A DNA stretch of 58,060 nucleotides from Bacillota bacterium (GTDB lineage: Bacteria > Planctomycetota > UBA8108 > UBA1146), in assembly GCA_003973385.1 (NCBI GenBank), contig QNYK01000057.1:1-58060 (forward strand). Direction: 5' to 3'. The notes under the pieces are model-generated. The model saw nothing but the letters and a program-made list of their open reading frames with translations, had not been told where the DNA came from and searched no databases. The translations under genes and the position numbers were made by a program. This document shows, in pieces, positions 1 to 9,662 of this stretch (position 1 is the stretch's first letter; every line of letters begins with the position of its first letter).

Positions 1-136
1 AGAAGAAAGCGACGATTCCGAACCCGATGACGACCATCAATGACCTGAATACCCGAGATCGAAGTTCCTCGAGGTGATCACCGAAGGACATCGTTTTCAG
101 GTGGTCCTCTGGATCATCTGATGGGTTCTCGACCAT
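1..136 (-). CDS. tatC: TatC, twin-arginine translocase subunit (5' end only)
   Basis: This is the N-terminal part of the Sec-independent twin-arginine translocase membrane subunit, which recognises the RR signal of folded exported proteins. The gene runs off the left edge. Translating the minus strand from ATG at 136 gives MVENPSDDPEDHLKTMSF, then GDHLEELRSRVFRS and a hydrophobic stretch that begins the first membrane helix. The HLEELR motif on the cytoplasmic side is diagnostic of TatC. GGAGGA lies about 8 bases before the ATG, which favours it over the internal ATG at 91. Only about 45 residues are visible, so integrity cannot be judged. It lies downstream of the coiled-coil gene at 301-1512, with a strong hairpin between them. 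Confidence 0.87.
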   Translation of the reverse strand, partial: MVENPSDDPEDHLKTMSFGDHLEELRSRVFRSLMVVIGFGIVAFF

Positions 137-247
137 CCGTACTTCCTCCAGCGAAAATTGGGACCTTGACCATGGGCCATCTCGGATTAGCGATGATGAC
201 CATCGCGAAGGGGTGCCCTACCGAAAACTGGCCACTCCGGATGCAAG

Positions 248-277
248 GACGGCGGCGAGGATTCCCGCGCCGCCGTC
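248..277 (-). terminator. Perfect 10-bp GC-rich inverted repeat between two minus-strand genes
   Basis: GACGGCGGCG (248-257) and CGCCGCCGTC (268-277) are perfect reverse complements around a 10-base loop. The hairpin follows the stop of the coiled-coil/BRCT gene (301) and precedes the SD of tatC (136). No U-run follows on the minus strand, so it could be a Rho-assisted or imperfect terminator, a processing or stability element, or an attenuator. The pairing is seen directly; the role is inferred. Confidence 0.45.
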
Positions 278-300
278 GATACAGATCCAGCAACGACTCC

Positions 301-1512
301 CTAGAATTCTATGAACTCGAGCAATTCCTTTTCTCTCAGGATCGTGACACCGAGGTCACGTGCGAGATCGTACACTGCACTGTCCTCGTACCCCTTCAGG
401 GCCACCACGAAGTCCGTATCCAGAGCGACCGAGTCGGAGACGGTACCCCCAAACAGCTGGATCTTGCGGCTCATATCCTCGACGGAATAACGTCCATTGG
501 TCGCTGAATCGCCGGCGAAGACGAAACTGGGGATGTCTTCACTGTCGTAGAAGGGACTGGTGATCATGTCACCCGAGGAGATCGGATTGAAACGATCCAG
601 GTTGCCCAGGATGGCGACCTCCGAGAAATCTTCTTGAACGTTCAATACCTCGATCTTGCCCTTGCTGATGCGCTTACCACCCTTCTGGTAAGTGAACACA
701 TCGAATACGAGTCCACGTCGCATCCGGTCCTTGGTACCGACATTGATCCAGGCCTTGCCCAGTTCCTCGGAGACTCTCACCACTTCACCATCGGGCTCGA
801 CCATGGCAAAGGTCTGCTCTCGGACGATCTCACGCTTGAGTTCCTCGATGCGATCATTGGAACGCTGGAGCAGGTTCTGTGAGATGCTCAGATCCCGCTG
901 CAACTTGTAGACCATTGCACTGTGATCCTGCTCGAGGCGTTCAACCTCTTCGCGCAGTGTGCTGTTGTCCTCGCGCGCGCGGGTTCTGCTCTGTTCGAGC
1001 TGGACCTGCAGGTCGTTGGACTGGGAACGCAGAGAGTCGATCTCCTCATTGAGCTGGGAACCGAGGTTGCTCTTCGATGCGACCACTTCCTGGTACTCGT
1101 TATCCTTCGCCTCAGCTGCGGCTCGTTGGCTCTGTAACTCGTTATTGAGGAATCGGATCGTGTCTATGGAGTCCGAGTAGATCTCGGTCAGCGAACCGTA
1201 CTCGAGTGGATTGTTGGATCCTCTGGCAGTTGCGATATCGCTACCTGCCTTCTCGATCATCGCCTCTATCTCTGCAGTCGGCACTACCGTCTCATCCGTA
1301 CCGTGAATCAGAACACGAAGTTCGTTTCTCTCCGTGGTCTTCTCCTTGATCGATGTTTCCTTCGACTTCAGTTCAACCTCAGCATTGGCCAGTCGACTGG
1401 TGGTCACCTGGTGATCGCTGTTTTGCTGGAACACGACAAAACAGAGCACCAAGATGCCGACCAGTGAAACGATAAGAAAAGAGAGCTGAGCTCCCCCCTG
1501 GTTGCGGGCCAT
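301..1512 (-). CDS. Membrane-anchored coiled-coil protein with a C-terminal BRCT-like domain
   Basis: This is a 403-residue protein of unknown function. I chose ATG 1512 because GGGAGG lies 7 bases upstream; the reading frame stays open to 1539. Residues 9-27 are one hydrophobic membrane segment. Residues about 30-235 are a long charged coiled coil rich in E, K, R, Q and L. Residues about 235-325 look like a small beta-barrel of the FlgT-C/KOW-like kind (DGEVVRVSEELGKAWINVG, then KGKIEVLNV and GDMITSP). Residues about 330-403 read like a BRCT domain: FVFAGD, a helix, LFGGTVSDSV, TDFVVAL, then a helix with LGVTILREKELLEF. The fold assignments come from pattern only. A short N-terminus with one Arg suggests the C-terminal part may be periplasmic, which is odd for a BRCT. 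It is followed by tatC and lies divergent from polA. Confidence 0.8.
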   Translation of the reverse strand: MARNQGGAQLSFLIVSLVGILVLCFVVFQQNSDHQVTTSRLANAEVELKSKETSIKEKTTERNELRVLIHGTDETVVPTAEIEAMIEKAGSDIATARGSNNPLEYGSLTEIYSDSIDTIRFLNNELQSQRAAAEAKDNEYQEVVASKSNLGSQLNEEIDSLRSQSNDLQVQLEQSRTRAREDNSTLREEVERLEQDHSAMVYKLQRDLSISQNLLQRSNDRIEELKREIVREQTFAMVEPDGEVVRVSEELGKAWINVGTKDRMRRGLVFDVFTYQKGGKRISKGKIEVLNVQEDFSEVAILGNLDRFNPISSGDMITSPFYDSEDIPSFVFAGDSATNGRYSVEDMSRKIQLFGGTVSDSVALDTDFVVALKGYEDSAVYDLARDLGVTILREKELLEFIEF

Positions 1513-1954
1513 CGAGTATCCTCCCTGCAGGTGCCGCACAGGACGCGGACCTGGCCACTATCGTCGATCCAGGCCCCGGCATGGTGATGCCTGGCCCCGG
1601 CAGCGACTCGGTTATGGTTCATTTCCTTCCTGATCCCCATCGACTCCACGGTGGCCACAGGACCACCGGAGAAGTCAATCGACGCACTACGCCAGCGAGA
1701 AGCCCCGGCACTGCCGGGAGCATCCCCTGACTCGCACGTCTCAGGGACTGGAAGCGATGATCCTACGCCGGAGCCGCCAGCGGGTCAAGCAGCCCAGAGG
1801 GCCTCGTTGCCGCCCGGGAGCCTCTGGGATAGGTTCTGTTGCAGGCCCGGTGTGATCCGGGCCTACCTTGCCCCTCCCAGGCCCGATGGCGCTGGAGCCA
1901 GAATGCAGGAGTGCTGAAGGCAAATCGAGCCATCCGCACCCGGAAAGCGAAACC
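1513..1954. promoter_or_regulatory. Divergent intergenic region with repeated CCCGGCA-type palindromes
   Basis: The region separates the minus-strand coiled-coil gene from polA and must hold both promoters, but I see no convincing -35/-10 pair. GGCCCCGGCA occurs twice 21 bases apart (1572-1581 and 1593-1602), and GCCCCGGCA recurs at 1702-1710. That third copy forms a near-perfect palindrome, CCCGGCA-C-TGCCGGG (1704-1718). A separate hairpin GGCCCGG-TGTGAT-CCGGGCC spans 1844-1863. These could be protein binding sites or RNA hairpins. No coding signal was found in 1513-1867. Confidence 0.4.
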
Positions 1955-4741
1955 TTGTCCCGGACTCTTTTCCTCATCGACGGCAGGTACCAGATCTACC
2001 GCGGTTTCTTTGGCATGGCGCACCTCACTGACAGCAGGGGAAGACCTGTCGGTGCTGTTTACGCCATCGCAGATCTGCTGCTTCGTCTGTGCAGAGATCA
2101 CCCCGTGGACCTGTGGGCGATTGCCATGGAATGCGATGGGCCAACCTTCCGCCACGAACGCTACGATCTGTACAAGGCAAATCGTGAAGCAATGCCTGAA
2201 GCACTGAGTACACAGTTGCCCATCATCGACAGGATGCTGGAGGCGTTCAGGATACCGATCCTCCAGTCCCCTCACCATGAAGCGGATGATTGCATCGCAA
2301 CGATGGCCACCAGAGCCGCATCGGAGCAGATCGATGTGCGTTTATTGACCAAGGACAAGGATCTGGAACAGGTCCTCTCTGACCGCGTAAAATTTCTCGA
2401 TGTCGCGACTGGAGAACTTTACGGGCCCGAAGAATTGCTGACCAAGAAGGGCATCTTTCCGCATCAGGTGATCGCATACCAATCTCTGGTCGGCGACTCC
2501 TCCGACAACATTCCAGGTGTCAAAGGGATCGGTGCCAAGGGCGCAGAAAAGATCCTGTCCGTGGTCGAAGATCCAGCAACATTGCTCGAGGATCCTGTGC
2601 CGGATGGTATCCCCCCTGCAGCTCTCAAGAAGATTCGTGCGCAACCGGAGCAGTTGCAACTCGCGAGAGATCTGGTGACCCTCTCGCTGGTCACTCCACT
2701 CGATCAGGGCCCTGGCGAACTGACCCGGATCGCCCCCGACCGAGTTCAACTGAAGGAACTGTTCCAGGAACTCGGGTTCAATAGAATCCTCGACATGATG
2801 AACAAACCCGCCGAGGAGCAGGCTAGCCTCTTCTCTGCTGCCGAGACAGAAACCACCGCCGAGTCCGCTGCTGATGCAGTCGAGCAAATGGCTTCAGAAT
2901 CGCGCCCGGCAGAACCGCAGGAGGCTGTCGATTATCGCCTCGTCACCGACATCCAGGAACTGGATCAGGTCATCGAACGGTGTCGTTCAGCGGGGATCTT
3001 TGCCTTCGACACGGAGACAAACTCCCTCGACCAGATCGGCGCCACCGTTGTTGGCTGTAGCATCGCCGTGAAGGCCGCCGAAGCCTGGTACATCCCATTG
3101 AGAAGCCCAGGCAAGGAACCACCGATCGCCCGGGAAGATGTTCTGGAGCGACTTCGCCCTCTGCTCGAGGATCCGACCGTCGGCAAGATAGGACAGAACA
3201 TCAAATTCGATTCCCAGGTGATGAGAAACGAGGGGGTAGTGCTGTCGGGGATCTCTGGAGACCCGATGATCGCCGCTTATCTGATCAATCCGGTGCGTGG
3301 CCGCTACGGTCTCGATGCGCTGGTCGCCGAGCGTCTCGGCCACACCATGATCCCGATCCAGCAGATCATCGGCGAGGAAGCGGTGGAGACATCGATGGAT
3401 CAGATCGAACCGGAGAAGATCTGTAACTATGCCGCAGAGGACGCTGACTGGACCCTTCGACTGCACCGGGATCTCGCCCAGGAGATCGAGCAGTATCACC
3501 TGAAAGAGGTATTCGAGGAGATTGAACTGCCCCTCGTCGAGGTCCTTGTGTCGATGGAACGCGAGGGAATCTCGATCGATCTGGATCGTCTCCAGCAGCA
3601 GCAACGGGAACTCACCACGGAACTGGAACAGATCGAGGGACGCATTCACGAGCAGGCTGGTGGCACCTTCAACATCGCCAGCCCCAAGCAATTGCAGAAG
3701 ATTCTCTTCGAGCAACTCGAACTGCCCACCAAGGGGCTATCCAGGACAAAGACCGGCGTCAGCGTCAAGGCGGAGACTCTCGAGGAACTCGCCTCCCGGC
3801 ACCCGGAGATCGAACTCCCGGCATTGATTCTTCGCTACCGATCCCTCTCCAAACTGATCTCTACCTACGTCGTGGCGCTCCCCGGGCATGTGCACCCACA
3901 AACCGGCAGAATCCACACTGATTTCCGTCAGACGGTGACCGCCACGGGCAGACTGGCCTCGAATCGTCCCAATCTCCAGAACGTACCGATTCGATCTGAC
4001 GAGGGCAGAAGGATCCGGCGCGCGTTCATACCGAACCGCGAGGGATGTGTCTTTGTCTCGGCAGATTATTCACAGGTTGAATTGAGATTGCTCGCACACC
4101 TCACCGGTGACGAGGGCCTCATCTCTACCATCGAAGCGGGAATCGATATCCACTCCTCGGTTGCTGCGAAGATTCACAACAAGAGGGTCGAAGAGGTCAG
4201 TCGAGATGAGCGGGCTGCTGCGAAGGCGGTCAACTTCGGACTGATGTACGGCATGGGAGCACGTGGCCTCTCCCGCGATGTCGGGATTTCTGTCCCAGAA
4301 GCGAAGCAATTCATCGAGGCATACTTCAATGGATTCCCCCGAGTCCGAGACTGGATGGAAGAGACCAAACGGAAAGCGAGGGAGACGGGAGAGATTCGAA
4401 CGATCTCGGGTCGGAGACGACCAATCCCCGAGATTCAGTCTCGACTGCCGCGCGAGAGAGCCCAGGGTGAACGCTTCGCCATCAACAGCGTGGTTCAGGG
4501 TTCCGCTGCTGACCTGATCAAGAAAGCGATGATCGAGGTCCATCGGGAAGCACTCCGACGTGGAAACGAAGCCAGGATCCTGCTCCAGATTCATGACGAG
4601 TTGTTGCTCGAGGTTCCCGAACCTCTCGCTCCAGAATGCGCCATCTGGTTGAAGGAGGTGATGGAGGGAGTGATGATAATCTCGGTCCCTCTCGAAGTTG
4701 AGGTCAGTAGCGGCAAGGACTGGTTCGATGCCTCGAAATGA
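1955..4741 (+). CDS. polA: DNA polymerase I
   Basis: This enzyme fills gaps and removes RNA primers during replication and repair. All three domains are present and look active. The 5'-3' exonuclease spans residues about 1-290 (LFLIDGRYQIYRGFF, GPTFRHERYDLYKANR, EADDCIAT, GDSSDNIPGVKGIG). The 3'-5' proofreading domain has FDTET, GQNIKFD and YAAEDADWTLRLH. The polymerase domain has motif A DYSQVELR, motif B around KAVNFGLMYG and motif C QIHDELL. The reading frame is open from 1868 with ATG codons at 1868 and 1886. TTG 1955 (LSRTLFLIDG) fits where the family begins, has GGAAAG 7 bases upstream and gives 928 residues, but the true start is uncertain. Its last 14 bases overlap coaE. Confidence 0.95.
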   Translation: MSRTLFLIDGRYQIYRGFFGMAHLTDSRGRPVGAVYAIADLLLRLCRDHPVDLWAIAMECDGPTFRHERYDLYKANREAMPEALSTQLPIIDRMLEAFRIPILQSPHHEADDCIATMATRAASEQIDVRLLTKDKDLEQVLSDRVKFLDVATGELYGPEELLTKKGIFPHQVIAYQSLVGDSSDNIPGVKGIGAKGAEKILSVVEDPATLLEDPVPDGIPPAALKKIRAQPEQLQLARDLVTLSLVTPLDQGPGELTRIAPDRVQLKELFQELGFNRILDMMNKPAEEQASLFSAAETETTAESAADAVEQMASESRPAEPQEAVDYRLVTDIQELDQVIERCRSAGIFAFDTETNSLDQIGATVVGCSIAVKAAEAWYIPLRSPGKEPPIAREDVLERLRPLLEDPTVGKIGQNIKFDSQVMRNEGVVLSGISGDPMIAAYLINPVRGRYGLDALVAERLGHTMIPIQQIIGEEAVETSMDQIEPEKICNYAAEDADWTLRLHRDLAQEIEQYHLKEVFEEIELPLVEVLVSMEREGISIDLDRLQQQQRELTTELEQIEGRIHEQAGGTFNIASPKQLQKILFEQLELPTKGLSRTKTGVSVKAETLEELASRHPEIELPALILRYRSLSKLISTYVVALPGHVHPQTGRIHTDFRQTVTATGRLASNRPNLQNVPIRSDEGRRIRRAFIPNREGCVFVSADYSQVELRLLAHLTGDEGLISTIEAGIDIHSSVAAKIHNKRVEEVSRDERAAAKAVNFGLMYGMGARGLSRDVGISVPEAKQFIEAYFNGFPRVRDWMEETKRKARETGEIRTISGRRRPIPEIQSRLPRERAQGERFAINSVVQGSAADLIKKAMIEVHREALRRGNEARILLQIHDELLLEVPEPLAPECAIWLKEVMEGVMIISVPLEVEVSSGKDWFDASK

Positions 4742-5420
4742 AGATGTAAAGCGCACGGAAGGAATCGGGTCTTCCTGGAAGGTCGGCCTCACCGGCGGTA
4801 TCGGATCGGGAAAGAGCACCATCGCGCGAGCCTTCGAGGCACTCGGCGCCCACAGGATCGACGCAGATCAACTGGCTCACGAGGTTCTGGATGATCCTGC
4901 AGTGATGGGGGAAGTGGAAGATACCCTCGGAAGTGGCCTGAGGGCCGCTGACGGCACCCTGGATCGCGATGCCATCGCGAAGCGAGTGTTTGCCGACGAA
5001 GCCTCTCTGAACTTGCTGGAGGCGATCATCCACCCCAGAGTCAGGAATCGCATCGAGGATAGGCTTGCACAAATAGCCCGGATGGGGTTCGATGACCGCA
5101 GTCCCCTCCCAGGAGGGCGGCCGTTGATCCTCCTTGACATTCCTCTTCTCGAAAGTTCCCCCCTCCACAAAGTTGTTGATCAAGTGCTCTTTGTGGATGC
5201 TCCAGATGAGCAGCGGGAAGCCCGAGTTCAGAAGTCGAGGGGCTGGCGCCCAGGGGAGAGGGAAACAAGAGAGGCGGCACAACTTCCTCTCGAGCAGAAA
5301 AGAGATGCCGCAGACGGTGTGATCTCGAATCCGGACGGTGTGTCCGCCGATGAGATCGAAGTGCAATGCCAGGAATACATCCAGCAGTGGATAGTCCACT
5401 GCACTGAATTCCCGGAATGA
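4728..5420 (+). CDS. coaE: Dephospho-CoA kinase
   Basis: CoaE phosphorylates dephospho-CoA on the ribose 3' hydroxyl with ATP, the last step of coenzyme A synthesis, in the cytoplasm. The P-loop GLTGGIGSGKST lies near residue 20. It is followed by the family pattern RIDADQLAHEVL, IIHPRVRNRI, LILLDIPLLES and a C-terminal ISNPDG. The 230-residue product is close to the usual 200-230. The ATG at 4728 lies inside the end of polA (stop 4739-4741), so translation is probably coupled to it. The frame extends 30 bases further upstream, but that would overlap polA even more. It forms an operon-like series with polA and rho. Confidence 0.93.
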   Translation: MPRNEDVKRTEGIGSSWKVGLTGGIGSGKSTIARAFEALGAHRIDADQLAHEVLDDPAVMGEVEDTLGSGLRAADGTLDRDAIAKRVFADEASLNLLEAIIHPRVRNRIEDRLAQIARMGFDDRSPLPGGRPLILLDIPLLESSPLHKVVDQVLFVDAPDEQREARVQKSRGWRPGERETREAAQLPLEQKRDAADGVISNPDGVSADEIEVQCQEYIQQWIVHCTEFPE

Positions 5421-5441
5421 GAATATCGAGGTGAACTGCCG

Positions 5442-6944
5442 ATGACTCCACGTCCATCGAAACAATCCGGTGAGGATGATAAGAACGGCCGGGGAACTCG
5501 CTCGACCACTTCTCGCTCAAAGAAAACAGGCCGACGCCAAAGCAGATCAGCCGGGGGCGGGATACCCTCCCGAAAAAAGACCACCCGCAAGCAATCGCCT
5601 CCGCCTCCCGAGCTCGAAGGGCTGCCGATGGATGTTGAGGATCTCGACGAGGTCCCGGTTGCCCTGTCCAGCCAGATGCCTGTACTGCATCTCTCGGAGA
5701 TGCACAAGATGACGATGGCCGAACTTCAAACGATGGCCCGCGACGAGGGCCTCGAGGAGATCGCAGGAATGAAGAAGCAGGATCTCATCTTCGAGATCCT
5801 GAAGAAAAGGGCACAGGCCTCGGGTGTGATGTATGGCGAAGGTGTGCTGGAGGTACTTCCCGACGGCTTTGGATTTCTTCGCTCGCCTCGTTACTCATAC
5901 TATCCCGGTGCCGATGACATCTATGTATCGCCATCGCAGATCCGCCGCTTCGGGCTAGTCACAGGCACCGTCATCCAGGGACAGGTTCGGCCGCCAAAGG
6001 AGGGTGAACGATATTTCGCCCTGCTGCAGGTCGATGCGATCAATTACGAGGATACAGAAAACGTTCACAACAAGGTCGTCTTCGACGACCTCACACCGCT
6101 GTATCCGGACGACCGGTTTCAGATGGAGACCGAGAAGACCGTGATCGAGACTCGAATCATCGATCTGGTCACGCCGATCGGTAAGGGCCAGAGGGGCCTC
6201 ATCGTCGCTCCTCCCCGCACCGGTAAGACGGTCATCCTCCAGTTGATCGCCAATGCCATCGCCACCAACCATCCGGATGTCGATTTGATGGTGTTGTTGA
6301 TCGATGAAAGACCTGAAGAAGTGACCGACATGGAGAGAAATGTCCGTGGTGAGGTGATCTCATCGACCTTTGACGAGCCCGCCAGCCGCCATGTACAGGT
6401 TGCCGAGATGGTCATCGAAAAAGCTCGACGACTCGTCGAGTATGGCCGTGACGTGGTGATCCTGCTCGACTCGATCACCCGACTGGGCCGTGCCTACAAC
6501 AACGAGGCGCCTCACTCGGGACGGATCCTCTCCGGTGGTGTCGATGCCGGAGCACTGCAGCGCCCCAAGAGATTCTTTGGTGCAGCCAGAAATATCGAAG
6601 AGGGTGGTAGTCTGACCATCTTGGCCACTGCACTGATCGACACCGGATCCCGGATGGACGAGGTGATCTTCGAAGAATTCAAGGGCACAGGAAACATGGA
6701 GCTTCACCTCGATCGACGCCTTGCTGATAAGCGGGTATGGCCAGCGATCGATATCAATCGATCAGGAACTCGCAAAGAGGAACTGTTGATGAGCGCCGAG
6801 GAGATCAAGCGTCTCTGGATCCTGCGCAAGGTACTCAACGACATGAACCCGGTCGACGCGATGGAGATGTTGAAGGCCAAGTTGAAACAGACCGATTCCA
6901 ATGTCGACTTCCTGCTGGCCTTGAACACTGAACGCCAGGATTGA
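5442..6944 (+). CDS. rho: Transcription termination factor Rho
   Basis: Rho is a hexameric RNA-dependent ATPase that releases RNA polymerase from untranslated transcripts. After a basic, low-complexity N-terminal extension of about 75 residues (Ser, Arg, Lys, Pro), the Rho N-domain helix appears ([18 protein letters not shown]). The cold-shock-like RNA-binding fold follows ([29 protein letters not shown]). The ATPase core has the Walker A region [36 protein letters not shown] (Walker B), the Q-loop/R-loop region and [18 protein letters not shown] lies 8 bases before the ATG. At 500 residues it is longer than the E. coli protein (419), mostly because of the N-terminal extension, a feature known from several high-GC phyla. 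It ends 30 bases from a convergent gene. Confidence 0.96.
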   Translation: MTPRPSKQSGEDDKNGRGTRSTTSRSKKTGRRQSRSAGGGIPSRKKTTRKQSPPPPELEGLPMDVEDLDEVPVALSSQMPVLHLSEMHKMTMAELQTMARDEGLEEIAGMKKQDLIFEILKKRAQASGVMYGEGVLEVLPDGFGFLRSPRYSYYPGADDIYVSPSQIRRFGLVTGTVIQGQVRPPKEGERYFALLQVDAINYEDTENVHNKVVFDDLTPLYPDDRFQMETEKTVIETRIIDLVTPIGKGQRGLIVAPPRTGKTVILQLIANAIATNHPDVDLMVLLIDERPEEVTDMERNVRGEVISSTFDEPASRHVQVAEMVIEKARRLVEYGRDVVILLDSITRLGRAYNNEAPHSGRILSGGVDAGALQRPKRFFGAARNIEEGGSLTILATALIDTGSRMDEVIFEEFKGTGNMELHLDRRLADKRVWPAIDINRSGTRKEELLMSAEEIKRLWILRKVLNDMNPVDAMEMLKAKLKQTDSNVDFLLALNTERQD

Positions 6945-6974
6945 ACCCATCCGACAGGTGATGTGAAGTGGCCA

Positions 6975-8198
6975 TCAGCCGTTGGTGCGCACTACCATCG
7001 TCAAGGTCCTCGGCTCTTTCTGTTTCTCATTGAGAACCCGGACAGAAATTCTGAACTGCGGCGGCACATATGCGGCTCGAAAGCGAAGGCCTCCGGGATC
7101 CTGATCCCATCCGCTCGAATTGATCGGCTCCTTCAGGAAGAGCCTACCGGCTTCGTTGTAGAGCATCGTGAATTCGGCAGAGGGGAAAGTGCTGCCTCCG
7201 TCTGTCCAGATGTACAACTTGTCGCCTGGGCGTAACTGCGAAAATTTGATCCTGCTGTTGGTGTAATTGAACTGCACAGGAAGGTTCTCTCCCGTGGTCA
7301 GATTCCGCACCCCTGCACGAGCGTTGGTGCGCAGTGTCGACTGAAATCCTCCATACAGAAACTTCTTCGCAAGTGTTCCATTTCGAGGTCTCAGATCTCG
7401 ATCCTCCGAGATGACCAACTCCGGTGTAATTTCAACCGAGGGACTCATGAATCCACCGGGACGGTCGTCGAACTGATTGTCGTAGTAATATTCGATCCTG
7501 AAATCCGTCACATTGGAGCACAACTCAACAATTTTTTTGCGTACCCTGACCTCGGTTGACCTGTAATTGTTGAGGCCAAGATCGACATAACGAATCACCT
7601 TCAACAACACCAGCGATCGACTCTCCTGATATGTGAGTTCCTCATCTGCACTGATCTTGCCATCGAGGCCAGCAGAATCGCCTATCTCCAATTTTCTCGG
7701 ATCAGCGAGAAAGTACTCCACATTTGCAAGACGAATGATTCCATTCACCTCGACAGCTGCCTTGAAGTATATGGAATCATTCCAGTGCTCTTCAGGCTCT
7801 TCCGGGCGAGGGTCCACTAGAATGTACTTCCGCTCGAACAGGATCGCCGACTCGTCGTAACGGCCTTGCGTGCCACCCTCCAGGTTTGGCCCTACATCCT
7901 GATCCTTCAGTTCCTCGCCCTCATCCCAGTAATTCCTTGATCTCCCCTGGTCCTGATAGAACTCGAGGGAAGCGGTCGGCACCATCTTCGAGAGGTTTTC
8001 GTTGATATCGTCGAGGGCGTATCTGAACTTCTGATACGTCTCGACAGTGGTGATCGTGGAGTCATACATGCGCTGCGAGTCTGTCCCCACCTGTGAGATG
8101 ATGAGCGAGATGATCGCTGCGAGTGTCAGCGCAACGAGCAACTCGAGAAGCGTGAAGCCCCCATCCTTTCGGAGGCCATCCGGCTCATCGATGGACAA
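6975..8198 (-). CDS. GspJ/PilW-like minor pseudopilin
   Basis: This is a 407-residue type IV pilin-like protein and the last gene of a five-pseudopilin operon. The prepilin signal is [18 protein letters not shown], with Gly/Phe as the cleavage site and Glu at +5, followed by a hydrophobic helix. The large C-terminal domain (charged, beta-rich, one Cys) is as expected for J-type minor pseudopilins, which sit at the filament tip. No ATG suits the frame. TTG 8198 lies inside the end of the previous gene (stop 8185-8187), giving a short cytoplasmic leader before the Gly-Phe site. The frame is open much further upstream, but those residues would overlap the preceding gene and do not look like a leader. 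The J assignment rests on gene order and size. Confidence 0.8.
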   Translation of the reverse strand: MSIDEPDGLRKDGGFTLLELLVALTLAAIISLIISQVGTDSQRMYDSTITTVETYQKFRYALDDINENLSKMVPTASLEFYQDQGRSRNYWDEGEELKDQDVGPNLEGGTQGRYDESAILFERKYILVDPRPEEPEEHWNDSIYFKAAVEVNGIIRLANVEYFLADPRKLEIGDSAGLDGKISADEELTYQESRSLVLLKVIRYVDLGLNNYRSTEVRVRKKIVELCSNVTDFRIEYYYDNQFDDRPGGFMSPSVEITPELVISEDRDLRPRNGTLAKKFLYGGFQSTLRTNARAGVRNLTTGENLPVQFNYTNSRIKFSQLRPGDKLYIWTDGGSTFPSAEFTMLYNEAGRLFLKEPINSSGWDQDPGGLRFRAAYVPPQFRISVRVLNEKQKEPRTLTMVVRTNG

Positions 8199-9033
8199 GG
8201 ATCTGGTTCTCGTAGATCGGCTCCGCACTTGTTGTTCCTTCCCGGAATGACCGGAAAACGAGGATGTCCACCTCGTACAGGTCACCCGACGGTACGAAGT
8301 TCCGGCTGTCGGGGTACTGCAAATCCAGGCTACCATCCTGCCTGGCCGGGCGGATGGCAAAGGCGAACGAGTACTGCGAGATGGGGTCAGTGTCTGTAAC
8401 GTTGTAATCGCTGGCCCACTCTTCATCGAAAAACCTGTTGCTCAGATAGTAGACCCTTCGAACATCTATCGTCTCGAAAGTCTCGAAACTGTTGGTGATT
8501 TCCCGATCGTCCCTATCGTCATCGGCACGCATCACATTTCCGTTGCCGTTGGCCGGCGCCTGAGAGGTTTCATCCTTCACCTCTCGCGTTTCCCCCGACT
8601 CGTAAACCTCCCATATCGATCCATCAGATTCAGGAAAAACAAATGTCTTTCCCCGCTCATAAAAGGCATCTCGAGGCTGTGAGGCCTTTCGGTCAGGATC
8701 AGGACTCGGCAACAGAATGTAATAATCTGCACCCGGACGAGCCTCCTTGACCTTGGCGGGGAGAGGATCCTGAACGCCGTCATGACTGAAGATGAAGTAG
8801 GTCCACTTTCCATCGGGGCTCTGGCGCTTTCGCTCGCGCAGGCCGGCGCGAATTGCCTGCTCCACTGATTTGGTGATGATCACCGCATTGGTGGTCTCGA
8901 CAGCCTTCTTACCTGATTGCATGGCAACGGGAAACACTGCGAGAAGCCCGAGCAGACCGACGGTCAAGATGACCACCGCCAGCAGAATCTCAAGAATCGT
9001 GAATCCTTCTTCTGTTGGTCTGGACGGGGTCAT
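8185..9033 (-). CDS. GspI/PilV-like minor pseudopilin
   Basis: This is a 282-residue prepilin-like protein. The leader MTPSRPTEE is followed by GFTILEILLAVVILTVGLLG, with the cleavage Gly, Phe at +1 and Glu at +5. The rest is a soluble beta-rich domain. The ATG at 9033 shares a base with the TGA of the gene before it (TGATG), and its own end overlaps the next gene by 14 bases, so the operon is tightly coupled. Its position between H-like and J-like genes matches I in type II secretion order. At 282 residues it is about twice the length of a typical GspI, so PilV-like or lineage-specific roles are equally possible. Confidence 0.8.
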   Translation of the reverse strand: MTPSRPTEEGFTILEILLAVVILTVGLLGLLAVFPVAMQSGKKAVETTNAVIITKSVEQAIRAGLRERKRQSPDGKWTYFIFSHDGVQDPLPAKVKEARPGADYYILLPSPDPDRKASQPRDAFYERGKTFVFPESDGSIWEVYESGETREVKDETSQAPANGNGNVMRADDDRDDREITNSFETFETIDVRRVYYLSNRFFDEEWASDYNVTDTDPISQYSFAFAIRPARQDGSLDLQYPDSRNFVPSGDLYEVDILVFRSFREGTTSAEPIYENQILVHR

Positions 9034-9662
9034 CAGATGGCCTCTCCGACCTTGCTGACGACCCTACCGGTCGGGCGGATATCGATGAAGCAGTCCCTCA
9101 TGTCGCCCTTCTGGTGAAGGATCATGTCTCCACCACTGGGAGGATCGGACTGGAATCTGTAACTGGGAACGTCATTGAGATAGCCAAAATCGATGGTCCC
9201 GTCACTCAACAGGGTGATGTAGTAGTCCTCGCGTTCGAGCTTCCACCTATCCGCTGGCAACTCCCTCACCTGGCCTTGCAGCAACTCGGGTATCTCTTCA
9301 TAGATACAACCGGCGCAGGGCAAATCGTAGGTGATGTGTTCGGCGTCTCGGACATTGATGGGGCGCAATCCACCGACGAAGCCCCCCATATCCTCTCCCT
9401 TGGGGTGTCGATACAGTCGGACTCCCTTCTTGAGGAATACGATGGAGTACTTCTGCTTCTTGGTCACGGCGTTGTTTCTCGCCTCATTGACCGTGCTCAC
9501 GATGATGGCTGCGGCATTCTCGATTCGACGATCCTGAAAGATTGCCGCGATGGCGGGGGCGATGAAGCCTGCAGCGACGATGATGATGCCGATGGTGACG
9601 ATCATCTCGACCAGTGTGAATCCAGGCTGAGATCGATTTCCGGTCTGGAGCGTGGCCACCAC
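9033..9662 (-). CDS. GspH-like pseudopilin
   Basis: This is a 209-residue prepilin-like protein with leader SQPGFTLVEMIVTIGIIIVA (cleavable Gly, Phe, Glu +5). After the helix comes ENAAAIIVSTVNEARNNAV and then SIVF, the region that in GspH/FimT proteins links the helix to the C-terminal beta domain. A Cys pair (CAGC) sits mid-protein and another Cys lies near the C-terminus (RDCFIDI). Translation appears to start at GTG 9662, which overlaps the preceding TAG stop (TAGTG). A second GTG follows directly. It is an H-type candidate because of the short body and the helix-proximal sequence. Confidence 0.8.
   Translation of the reverse strand: MVATLQTGNRSQPGFTLVEMIVTIGIIIVAAGFIAPAIAAIFQDRRIENAAAIIVSTVNEARNNAVTKKQKYSIVFLKKGVRLYRHPKGEDMGGFVGGLRPINVRDAEHITYDLPCAGCIYEEIPELLQGQVRELPADRWKLEREDYYITLLSDGTIDFGYLNDVPSYRFQSDPPSGGDMILHQKGDMRDCFIDIRPTGRVVSKVGEAI

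Noticed and set aside
1572-1602. Possible origin iterons
   Set aside because: Only two close copies, no DnaA boxes and no AT-rich unwinding region nearby.
4070-4822. 250-codon minus-strand reading frame opposite polA
   Set aside because: It covers the polymerase motifs on the other strand and has no ribosome-binding site.
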